Source of the DNA: Metridium senile
Taxonomy: Eukaryota > Cnidaria > Anthozoa > Actiniaria > Metridiidae
NCBI GenBank assembly: GCA_949775045.1
Contig: OX459101.1
Coordinates: 8,484,101-8,548,100 of the forward strand
Direction: 5' to 3'
DNA length: 64,000 nt
The notes beneath the pieces were generated by a model, which had not been told where the DNA came from, ran no database searches, and saw only the letters and a program-made list of their open reading frames with translations. Position numbers and translations under genes: made by a program. Shown here piece after piece: positions 1-12,300 of this stretch (the stretch's first letter is position 1; each line of letters starts with the position of its first letter).

Positions 1-329
1 AGTATCTATGGAAGTGCATACAGTGCATTACATTGATAAATACGCGCTAACCTTTTTTTTTGCTTTAATTAGAAAAAATATATAATAGAGTATAAATTAC
101 TGTCATTAACATATTTAAGTAGAAACTTGTATATTATACAATATGTTGAAACCAATTTCTGTTAGACTTTGGTGCTTTTTCATTGATGGACGCGCGCAAT
201 TTTGATACGCACGTAAAAGTAGCGGGAAATCTGATCGTTCAGATTGTGGCATGTTCGTTTGTGGGTTTTTTGTTTCTTCTTCGCCGTGTTGTATACTATT
301 CAATCTTTTCTTTAAACCAATGCAGGTTG

Positions 330-840
330 TGTAGTGTACGTTGGTTAGTATGATTCAGTCACTGAGGTTGGTCACAGCTAGGTTAGGTACTGAATCTCAG
401 TGGTTCTTTTACGTTTCCCAATGCAGTTTAGTAACTACTAGCTAGTGTAGTGTGTGTTAGTATTCATGATCAAGTCACTGAGGGTAGTCACGGCCAGGGT
501 TTATATTCTCAGTGGTTCATTTTTACGTCCTCCATGTAATGCAGTTAAGCAAGTACTAGTGTAAGTGTGTTAAATTGTGAGCAAATTACTGAGGGTGGTC
601 ACGTTCAGGGTTCATTACGTCCTCAGTGGTTCATTTTTACGTCCCCAAGTAATGCAGTTTCACAAGTACTAGTGTAAGTGTGAGCAAGTCACTGAGGCTG
701 GTCACGTTCAGGGTTCATTACGTCCCCAGTGTTTTATTTGACACCCCCCAATGTAGGTTAATGGGTGTAGTGTGTGTTAGTATGAACCAGTCACTGAGGG
801 TGGTCACGGCCAGGGTTTATGTTCCTTGTTACGCCCCAAA
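330..840. repeat. Degenerate tandem repeat, about 5 units of 100-115 bp
   Basis: The phrase CACTGAGGGTGGTCACG and its variants recur near 358, 474, 588, 690 and 788. Each time it is followed by an AGGGTT...CTCAGTGGTTC block and a GTAATGCAGTT block. A related single unit is visible near 23670-23730 in ACSL copy 2, so the unit is probably interspersed as well as tandem. Confidence 0.7.
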
Positions 841-1693
841 CAATCACTTTTTCTTCAACAATTTAAATTCAAGTCGTATTGCCGGGTAGTATCTCATGTA
901 AACATTTACACCTGTCGACGTATATAATTTACTTAGCAAATAATGTGACAAATATATGACATGAAGGACTATCCTCTGCAAATAATAGCCTACTAAACCA
1001 ACAATGTAAATGTTTTATTAAAACAAATTCGACTAAATTTTGTTTCGTAATATTTGTAATACCGAATAAGTAGATTAGAACTAACTTATACGATCGAGTT
1101 TTTACATCAGCGTTGTACACAAATTGCTCAGTGAAAACCAACCTGAATTGCTGTCAAATTATTACTGAATTACATATATTCTTATCCAGGTCCTAATATC
1201 GCCGTAATTTTAGGCAATTTTAGCAAAAAGCTCCTAAAATTTAAGGCGATTTTGAGCGATCTTGGGCGATCTTTTTATGACCCGGAGTAGACCAATTTGA
1301 ATTTGAATAACTAGTATTGTAATCGACTGGCTAGCTTCACATACATGTGAAAATTCTATTGTGTTCCATCTTGCACATGAGGCTAGCCAGTCAACAATAT
1401 TGAACACCACGATATTTGAAGTAATACAGCACCAGTATTAGTCGAAAGCTGCATTTTGGTTGGCCCCCTATAGCTAATACAGTACCGCTATTGGTTGGTT
1501 AGGTTTAGGGTGATTGTATGGAAAGACTTTATTGTTTTTTAAACAAATCCTAAACGATGTTTTGATTTGGTGCTGCATGACTGTCCCCAATATTTAGATT
1601 CGGTCTATGTTTTGTCGACTTTCTTTTGTGTCCGAGTTGATCTAGGTTTTATTATTATTGATTTAATAATGAAAATAAAGGAATTATAAAGTC

Positions 1694-1730
1694 ATTACGT
1701 TTCAGTCTCATCATGAAACCATCATCAGGT
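1694..1730 (-). ncRNA. Hammerhead-ribozyme-like core (remnant)
   Basis: On the minus strand the order CTGATGA, a stem-loop, then GAAAC is present. The stem can pair GGTTTC with GAGACT using G-U pairs around an ATGAT loop. This matches the conserved hammerhead core CUGANGA-stem II-GAAA. Such cores are known at the ends of Penelope-like retroelements and retrozymes. Helices I and III were not established, so activity is unproven. Confidence 0.35.
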
Positions 1731-1976
1731 ACAAGTAAACTAAATTTATGCAAATACTTCATTTTACTGAACTGCTTTATAACAAAAGGTATTGTTCGTA
1801 AACACAATAGTTCTTAATTAAATAACTTTGCACTTATCTAGTCACTTTGTACGTTGAGCACGGGTTGGCGAACTTCAATGAATAACATTTCAAAGATTAA
1901 ACAGTCTAATTTAGTTTTACATCTTTATTATTATTGTAGAAAATAAGGCGTTTGGATTTGTTGGTTCTTTATTCAA

Positions 1977-2008
1977 ACGTTTTCGACTACATAGTCATCA
2001 TCAGGAAA
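1977..2008 (-). ncRNA. Hammerhead-ribozyme-like core (remnant)
   Basis: On the minus strand CTGATGA (1998-2004) is followed by T, then GACT-ATGT-AGTC, which forms a perfect 4-bp stem with a tetraloop (5 bp if the loop is read as 2 nt). GAAA (1981-1984) follows. This is the full conserved core of a hammerhead ribozyme with a minimal stem II, as seen in Penelope-like elements. No reverse transcriptase is recognisable nearby, so it is probably a relic end of such an element. Confidence 0.45.
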
Positions 2009-2052
2009 TGATATTTCTTATTATTATTGTTATCAAAAATATTCACAATTAA

Positions 2053-2263
2053 GGCCCGTTTACACTAGCAATTTTGTCGCGCGGCAAGAGCTGCGATTTC
2101 AACGCTACTTCGAACATGCTCGAAATTTAGTTCAATCTATTTGCTGCGACTTTCTGTCTCATAAATTCGAGCGTATTCGAAATTGCAGCGACAAAGCTGC
2201 GATAAAATGGTCATTGAAATCGCTGCTCTTGTCGCGCGACAAAATTGCTAGTGTAAACGGGCC
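2053..2263. mobile_element. MITE with long terminal inverted repeats (about 50 bp)
   Basis: The left end GGCCCGTTTACACTAGCAAT is matched by its reverse complement at the right end (ATTGCTAGTGTAAACGGGCC). The pairing continues inward through the TTTTGTCGCGCG and CAAGAGC blocks. It is 211 bp long and non-coding, a typical non-autonomous DNA transposon. Confidence 0.8.
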
Positions 2264-2721
2264 AATATATATATAGAGTTCTTGTATAATATGATATGAT
2301 CGAATATGATACCAAAGCACATGGTTTTAGACCACACCAGGCCCTTGTATGTTGTAAAGTATAGTGTTACTGTGGCGATGCGGTTTACTACAAATAATAG
2401 GGATATAAACTGCATGTATAATCTTTATCTTAATGTAATGTAATGAATTGCGTACATAATCCAAGCCTGCAAATAAGACCTCGATGAACCAGAACCTCCG
2501 CTAAACAAGACATTGATCATGAAACTAAGAGCTACCCATGATTCCCAGGGCCACTCGAAAATGGTGTATATGTGCATCTTTATCGCTACTAGTTTACACT
2601 ATTGACTACTATTATCAGAGTATTGTCAGTGTTCATCTCAGTTACTAACGTCCATTTCACATTGCTATTCTCATTTCCCATTCCTATTCTCATTTCCTAT
2701 TCTCATTTCCCATTCCTATTC

Positions 2722-5700
2722 TCATTTCCCATTCGAATTCCCATTTCCATTTTCATTCAGTTTGGATGAATCAATTTCAAGTTTGAAGCTCATTTCACTG
2801 GCTGAACGGTGTAGTTTCAGCTCTCTGTCAGCGTGATCGTAAAGTTCGTCAATCTGTTGTCTGTAATAATTGAGAAGCACAGGACGTTTTGCTTTCAATG
2901 TCGGTGTCAATAAACCATTTTCAATGCTGAATGGGTTCGGTTCGAGGTAGATGGCTTTAGGCTGAAAAATAGTTAAGAATATAACGTTTATTAATTTTCT
3001 AGTCATTATTTTCATCATCAACATGGTAAACATCACTATAATTAATCATTATCATCACCATTATCATCACATCATCTTTGAGAAAGTCGTCATCATTTTC
3101 ATCATTATCATCATCAACATAATAAACACCATCACTTAAGTTAATTATCATCATCACCATTATCATCACATCACTATTATCATCTTTGAGAAAATCCTCA
3201 TCGTTTTCATCATTATCACATCGGTATCACTATCATCTTTATTGTCATCAACATCATCACCATCATCACCATCGTTATGATCATGACCACTACCACCACG
3301 ATCATCATCAATGTCATCATCATCTTCATTCTTAACACTAACCTTTTCAAACGATGCCAGTTGACCTTCTTTTGTTTTCTTAACCATATCATCAAAAATG
3401 GCTTTCCGAATTTGCTACGTAAGTAAAAAGGATAAAACATATATATGTATATTAATCCGAGTCCATCTATTTTATTTTTTATAAATGTAATTGTCAATAT
3501 TAGTACCTCATTTTTACAAAGGAATTCTCGATTCCCTTCAATGTGAAGTTGTTGGGCGAGCTGTGTCAGCGCTTCGTCATCTGGTACAACTATTGCTACA
3601 ATGTAGGACTGGAAATACAAAATACAATTTCACTTTATATTGTTGGATTGTTTGTTAGGTTGTTTGTTAGGTTGTTTGTTAGGTTGTTTGTTTGTTTGTT
3701 TACCATTCATTATTTTTATCTAGTTTTATCTAGTTTTCGTTCGGTTCGCTCTTTCATTCATTAATTCATCAATTCATCCATCCATTCATTCATTTACTAA
3801 TGCATTCGTTCATTCATTTATTAATGCATTCATTCATTCATTTATTAATGCATTCATTCATTCATTCATTCACTCATTCATTAATGCATTTTTTTATTCA
3901 TCCATTCATTCGTTCAATAATCAATTCATTCAGTTATTCAATCGGTCGGTCAGTCATTCATTCATCCGTTCAGTCAGTCAGTCAGTCAGTCAGTCAGTCA
4001 GTCAGTCAGTCATTTATTCATCCATTCATTGTGCCGCATTCATTCATTCATTCATTAGTTTCTATAGTTCATTTGTTTTTCTATTATCAGTTACCTTTAG
4101 TCCTTCTCCATGTACAAATATCTGTTCAACGTAAAGACTTCTGATGCAGATGAGCTCAATTTTCTCTGGAGCAACATACTCTCCCTGTATAATAAGCAGT
4201 ATATAATAAAATTGACGTAGAGTGACACATACATCACATCACATCATAAAATCATAAAGTCGAAATTGATTAATACAAACCTGAGCAAGCTTGAAGATAT
4301 GTTTACTTCGATCAATAATTTTCAATGTTCCGTTCTGAAGAAAAAGAATTCAAAATAAAGCTATTGACATGTGTTTAACCCAAAGAATGGTATTTCTCTG
4401 TACTCCATCAGATTGAATTTCTATTTGACTCCAACAAAACGTTAATGTCCGAAACGTCAGTAGGTATATAACTTTTTTATCATACGGAGTGTAGATTACC
4501 TTTGCTGTAATTATATTTTTAGAAACTGACTTCAGCCTAAACGCAGTCTTTTGTTATCGTGACAGTTCAGTGACTTACCGGCATGCTTTGCGATGTTTAT
4601 CAGTTAAATAGAACAAAACGCTAAACGATTTACCCAATCACATTGTAAAGATATCAAAATGTCTGCAAATTGGGATGCATTATTATGACACATACCTCTA
4701 AGAATTCTCCCACATCTCCAGTGTGGAGCCAGCCGTCTTTATCAATAGCCTCTGCTGTCTTTTCTGGGTCTTTCAAATATCCTTTGAAAACGTTATGTCC
4801 TTTGATGCAGATCTGGAGAAATCGAAAAAAATTATTTGTGTTAATACTGATGAATTTTACAGGAAGTGCACAGTCCAGTTAATTTCACGCGCGCGCACTT
4901 CCGGTTAGTATCAGCCAATCAGAAGCATTTTTGTCACATCGCCAACAGTTCCATGATGGATTTCAAAATGGATAGATCTTAGTAGTTTGCCCTAATCGTT
5001 ATCGCGCAGTTGTCATAGGTTTGGACCGCGATGATTCGACTCTCTTTTACAAGGACATTTGAATATAGAGCCAGTCAATGTGTATATACACCACAAACTG
5101 AAGGCTTAGTTGTGCTTACTCATATAACTGACACTCAGTTGTTGTGTAATGCAATAGGTTGTATGATCACTGAACCATCGTTACCTCTCCTTTGTTGTCC
5201 TTAGCGTAGTAGTTTTTCTCTGGAACATCAACCAGTTTAATCATATTGCACGCTAATGGGGCTCCCACGTGACCTGAAAACACGTGACAGCAAATTCTAT
5301 TAGTATCCAGTCTATTATCTAATTCTATTAGTATCCAGTCTATTATCTAATTCTATTAGTATCCAGTCTATTATCTAATTCTATTAGTTTCCAGTCTATT
5401 ATCTAATTCTATTAGTATCCAGTCTATTATCTAATTCTATTAGTATCCAGTCTATTATCTAATTCTATTAGTATCCAGTCTATTATCTAATTCTATTAGT
5501 ATCCAGTCTATTATCTATCCAGTAATTGGTAAATATCCTCCTCGGTTTCGGCGAACAATTATTAAAAAATCCTAGTTCAAACGTCGCATCTCACATGTGA
5601 CGAATCTAATGCAAATGAATTGAAATAATACTAGGTTTTGCTCATCTGCATTACATTCAGCACATGTGAGATGTGACTTTTGAGCTACACTATTTAAACA

Positions 5701-5990
5701 ATAGAGTAGTTGAATCGAGGGCATTATGCTGTGATAGTTGCCCGCGGAAACTGGATGTTCAGAAAAACAAATAGTCGCCCTCGAACGTACTTATTTGTTT
5801 TGGAACATCTAGTTTCCAAGGGCAACTTTCACAGCATTATGCCCGAGATTTTAACTGCTCTATTGTTTTTATTATTCAACAAGAAAATTTTCCGGGCATT
5901 ATGCGCTGATAGTATCCCTCCGCGGCGGGCACTATTAGGTCACGTGATCGCTCCTCGACCAATGAGAGCGGAGGGAAATCTATCTATCTA

Positions 5991-6067
<77 letters not shown>

Positions 6068-9000
6068 AAAGTCACGGCATAGTGATATATTAAGCTTCAG
6101 TTATCGATCAACTTTGAGTTAATAACTACCTGCTGACAAATCGTTGGGGAATTGAAGAGAGCAGACCGCTGAACACTCGGTCTGACCGTAGCCTTCTATA
6201 ATCTATGAATATAGAGAATAGGAGAATAGAAATGAGAATTGAATGGGATGGATGGATGGATGGATGGATGGATGGACGGACGGACGGACGGACGGACGGA
6301 CGGACGGACGGACGGACGGACGGACGGACGGATGGATGGATGGATGGGTGAAAGTATGAATGAATGAAATAATATATTGATTGACGAATAATGGACTAAT
6401 GAGGGAATGAATGAATGAATTAATAAATGCCGGAAACAATCATTCAATTATAAATGAATATTCCCGAATGCAAATATAAATATTTTAATCTGGAATAATC
6501 GGAATTTTACAATCAATTTTTACTTACGTAGCATTCACCCATAGAACATTTAAAGAACATCATCACTTTGGCTGACAGAGGGGCGGATCCACACGTGATC
6601 ATACGCAATTTCCCGCCAAATAATTGCTGGAAATATAAAGCATGTGTTCTTCGAAAGAAAATTTAGCTGCAACAACAATAATCATTGCTGCCCAGTATAA
6701 CGGATTAAATATATTTGATGTATTATTTACCTGTACTTTCTTGAATACTATTTTGTCCCATAGTGTATCGCCACGAAAGATGTTCCTGGAATTAACCATT
6801 TGTGATATTATAAGGTTGAAAAGCAAAACAAACAAGAATGATGATGTAGATATAACGATAATTAATCTCCGTTGACAATAAATCGTACAAGAAATACTCG
6901 CAAACCTACTTTTTCAAGTCTTTCTCTTTGGATTTCAGAGCTCGTTCAAACATCCACGACTTGAACCTACTCTCTGATATCTGAGCCATTACCTTAATAG
7001 AATCAATAGAATAAGAGCGGTTAAACTAGTTTGGGCTGTGTTTTCTAAGAAAAGAATCAAGCTACCTTGTCATAGACTCGGTTTAGAATACGCGGAACTG
7101 CAGCAAATATTGTTGGCCTGGAAAATCAAACCATGATTTAAAAATTAAAAGATTCAACAAAGAATTAACACATTGTATGTATAATCAAGTAAGAGTCATC
7201 AACCTTTTTTAGATTATTTAATCCGACGTTTCGGACTAAGCGCCCATCTTCAGGGATGTTGATACAGTATGGTTGATACCGTCATTACAACGTCCAAAAA
7301 AGTAATAAAAGTGCGCGCGCATAGAAAATCAAAACAAATAAAGCTATCGAAATAAAGGAATTCCCTTATAATCTAAAAAAGGTTGATGGCTCTTACTTCT
7401 TTATACAATGATTCCAACCTACAAACCTACACTAGAATGAACACATTGCATGTCACCAGCATGCATCACGCGAAAGACTGAATTTCATGGACCATGGAAA
7501 TCGCACATTCAGACATTTTGATAAATTTGACTGGGTATTTATGCTCTTAGTAAATCATTTAGCGTTTTGTTTTATTTGTTTTCTCGCAATACGTCTGACC
7601 GCGAAGGAATTATAACACTCAAATCAAAATAAACAACGCGAAGCATGCCGGTAAGTGAAGATGAATCTTAGAAAATGAAAGCACAGAACTTTGACTCTTT
7701 GAACGACCACTCTCGTAAGCGACCACTTTCTTCTGGTCTGAGGATGGTCGCTTACAAGAAAATCGATTGTAGACATCCTTCTTATGAACATTTCTGTTAT
7801 AATGAATTCTAATAATGGAAAGGTCACCTTAATATTCAGTAACATTACAAATGTATATTATGGATTACAGGAGAAATAACAAAAATGCCTTTATTTATTT
7901 TTATAAACGTGTATAGTAATGGAAACTGTGGTAAATCCTGTCGTGAAAAGGTTTTAATTCTAGTCATTTTATAGATGAATTCAATTCTAGATTACTTACT
8001 TCAATGTCTGTATATCTTCTATTAATAGTTTAGGGTTACCGCGGTAAAAACCGATTCTGGCACCCTCAGCGAATAACACCATCTAATGGGAAACAAAAAC
8101 ATGAAATTTATCCATAGTTATTCATTCATTTGATATAGCGATCAGTCAGTCAGTCAGTCAGTCAGTCAGTCACTCACTCATAATTAACATCCTGATCAAA
8201 TTTAGTGTTTGGCTACCATCCCTCCCCTCCCCTATAGTTGGCCTACCACCGAGCTACCATCCCTCCCCTCTCCTATAGTTTGACTACCATCCTCCCCTCT
8301 CTTATAATTTGGCTACTCACCCCTCCCCTCTCATATAGTTTGGCTACCACCTTCCCCTCCCTACAGTACTTACAGACGCAATCCGTTCGTAGATGTGTGC
8401 CAATGGTAGATAAGACAGGTAAACGTCTGAACTGCTCATTTTTAAGCCACTCTGTCGAAATAATACACACCATGGCTAGAACTACGCTTTCTTAGTAGCT
8501 ATAGCGTAAACCTATTTTCATTTAAGGTTGATCATCTTAAAATGATTGATTTGAGAACAATAGGAATTGTGGGTGTTCATTAAATTATTAATGTATTGTT
8601 TAAATCACACTTGAATGGTACTGAATAACAGATAACAGTATCTACGAAGGCTTTTATTAATAGTCAAGCGTGATAATAATAATAATGCATTTCCATTTTG
8701 GAATTTTAAGTGTCCTATTAATTGGGGAGACTCACTACCCCTACATTAAATATTTTTTGCACACAACTGTGCTCATACTTTTACGCGATTTGCTGTCAAG
8801 CTGGAAGTGTGCTACTTTTGTGCAGAAATCCTGATTATGTAGAAATGCGTAGGGGTTTTTAATGCAAACAGTTTCACTTACCAGTTCATATTGGTATAAT
8901 GCGGCAGATAAAGTTGCTATCATTCCTTTATTAGTAAGCATTGCACCTTTTGGTGTACCTGGACATACACAAGGGAGAAAAGAACTAATCATTACATAAT

Positions 9001-9110
9001 GATGATGATGGTGATGATGGTGATGATGGTGATGATGGTGATGATGGTGATGATGGTGATGATGGTGATGATGGTGATGATGGTGATGATGGTGATGATG
9101 GTGATGATGG

Positions 9111-9172
<62 letters not shown>

Positions 9173-9229
9173 TTGATGATGATGAAGGTGGTGGTGGTGG
9201 TGGTGATGATGATGATGATGGTGGTGGTG

Positions 9230-9262
<33 letters not shown>

Positions 9263-9310
9263 ATGGTAATGATACTTAGTCACGATAACGTTCATGCCTG
9301 TGATGATAAC

Positions 9311-9341
<31 letters not shown>

Positions 9342-12300
9342 ATGACTTACCGGTCGTTCCACTAGTATAACATATCGTGTACAAATCATCGGGTTTTGGT
9401 GGCTGAAATAATAACATACCAAATATATCAATTGTAGAACATGGCAATATTGCATTATTGGAGAGCTGTAATAACTTGTTTCTCAAAACTTACATTTCTT
9501 TCATGGTAATTGTTTTCACCAAGTTTCTGAAAAACACGAAAGCAAATGACGGTCAACTCATTTTGATTGTCTATCATCATCCTAATAATCACCATCATAA
9601 TCATCATCATCGTCATAATCATCATCGTAATAATCAACACCACCATCATAATGATTATTCTTCATAATCATCGTCATCATCACCATCATCCATTACCATA
9701 ATCCTGCATTAAAGTCATTGTCATTATCGGTAACATCATCTTTATAACCTACATGTACATCATTATAATCATTGTCATCATCGTCATCAACATTATCATC
9801 ATCATTATTATTTACATGAACATAATCAAAGTGTCATCATAGTATCATATTACTCTCAAAACATCATCATCATCATACTGTCAATCACCTCTAGTTCTAC
9901 GAATGTTATGATTTCAATCCCAAGATCCTTTGCCTCCTTCTTCTCCTCCTCTGTAACTTGTTCTCCAATCTTAATAATGAGTTTCATTTGTGGGCACTGT
10001 TTTGCGTTTTTCAGCAGAAAAGGAACTTTGATAGCTTGGCAAATTACAGCCGTAATATCCGCTAAAAGTTGAAAGCACAATTCAAAAAAGTCCTTTAGCA
10101 GCTCGACGATGATTTGCATGGAAATTAAGGAATTCAGTATACAATTCCTAGTATTTTGTTTATTATCGTTTAATTAATCAGTTGCATCATTAGAATATCC
10201 AGTTAATTTTCATGGAATTTAAAATCATTTATTTTGATATATACAATTCACAGAAAGCAAATCATAGCGGTGCATGAGTTCAAACTTATCTATTTTACAA
10301 AGTTAAATTTCTATCGGGACATAATGGGCTGCTTTCACTAAGAGGTCACGGGACCACCTCCCTTAGAGCTCTGTGAAACTGATATGACTGGCACGAGCTT
10401 TCCATCCAACGAATTTTAAGATTTTACTTGAACTCATATTTACAGTAAATTCTCCTGTATTGTGTATTTTACACTGCAAATATTTTACTAATGTCAAGGT
10501 GCTCTTTCCATTTCCATTTTTCTTTCCACAAAACTATTTGATATGAGTTAGGTGGGGTCACGTGACCTCTTAGTGCAAGTCACCTATTGTGTGTCTTACC
10601 GTGGTTTATGATATGTACACAGGCCTCTGGGCCGTGGGTGTCGTATATTGGTACACTGATCATGGAATACATTTGACAAGCCAAATCTGTCAAAACCCAC
10701 TAAAAATAGATACAAAACAAATAATTAATAACACTTTATAAAAACAATGTAGTTGTTTTTCCGGCTGCGTATCCAGCGTGGTCGTCCTTGTGGTGTAGTG
10801 GCTAACACATCGGCCGACTAGAAAGCCGAAACCGTGGGGTTTAATTCCCGCCAAGGGTATATGATATTTTTCTCATATATCTCTATTTCACTTCTACACC
10901 GAACGCATTTCAATTCATTGTTTGAAAAGGCTCGATTGTTATTTTAAACCAATCCTCAACGATGTTATTAGTTTTTACATATTGTTATAGTAATGAGTGA
11001 TATGTACTAAGTTCACCTCTCGACAATTTTGCGCGTAAATACCAATGTAGGTTTTCTGTGAAGGCTCGCAACCCTTGGAAATAAGCCCTGACCCAGCATT
11101 GGTAGAACGTTGATGTATCTGAGAAAAACAACAACATATTTATCCTATAATCGTAGTATAATTTGAGTATAAATTATCATTATATATAATTGAATCGAAT
11201 CATACATCATCATCATCATCATTATTACTATCATAATTATTATAATTATCATCGTCATCATCATCACACGGCTGTTACCATCATCATCAACTTCACCATT
11301 ATCATTAACATGATCATTAACATTTACATCATCACCACCACCACCATCATCACCACCACAACCCACCTCATCATCATTTTCATTATCATCACTATCGTCA
11401 CCGGTATCATTATCATCTTCACCATCATCATGACCACCACAACCCACCACAACCCACCTCATCATTATCTTCATTATCGTCACCGGCATCTTTATCATCA
11501 TATTATCATCATCATCATCCGCAGTCATCATTATCATCACCACCACCATCATGACCACAATGCACAACCTACCTCATCATCATCTTCATTATCATCACTA
11601 TCTTCACCGGCATCATTACCATCCTTATCATCATCATATTATCATCATCAGCATCCGCAGACATCATTATCACCGTCATCATCATCACCATCATCATCAC
11701 CTTCGACGTCATCATCATCATATATTGATATTACTTTACCTCGTTGTAAGTTAGCCATCGAAATTCGGATATACCAGGATCCATTCTGCCTAAACATGGT
11801 TCAGTGCCTGAACAAAAACAAAAAAAAAACCGAAAGCCTTAGTTTATACACGAATTGTGGAATTGAAACATGGCTTAAAAAGGTGAACGCTCATGATTCC
11901 TCTCCATCTGATCATCATGATGATGATAATAATCCTTTATTAACATGTCATGTTTCTTAGCGTTTTCACACTTATTATACACTGTACAAAATTACTCGAT
12001 TCTGATTGGACGAGAGGAGTACAATTAAATCGTAAATTGTACTCTGCAGAGTACCAATTAGTTTTTCAGTATATTATAAATAAAAAGTCGCACGATCTTC
12101 TCGTACAATTTGTAATTAATAGATACTCATTATAAAGGCCCGTCCAATTTTGAAAACTTTCAAAACATCACTCGTACCTATTAATTACAAATTTGTACTT
12201 AAGATTGTGCGATTTCCTATGCTAATTCGGACACAAACCACAAATAATTTATTTAACACACACATTTTAGTCATATCCACATATATTAGCGAAGAGTCAT

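Larger units (their letters stand above)
1..2531. other. 3' flank of ACSL copy 1, no gene seen
   Basis: I see no exon with splice signals or a family resemblance here. The stretch holds a degenerate tandem repeat (330-840), a short palindrome (GACTGGCTAGC at 1325-1335 against its complement at 1382-1392), two hammerhead-like motifs and a long inverted-repeat element at 2053-2263. The rest is AT-rich unique-looking sequence. Confidence 0.6.

Noticed and set aside
4440..4465. TGTCCGAAACGTCAG, considered as a further hammerhead motif
   Set aside because: No CUGANGA core is found upstream at a suitable distance.
5293..5516. Regularly spaced repeats considered as a CRISPR array
   Set aside because: Units are directly adjacent with no unique spacers, and the context is an animal intron.
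8741..9313. Poly-His and poly-Met frames
   Set aside because: They are GAT/CAT triplet tracts within ACSL copy 1 intron 7.
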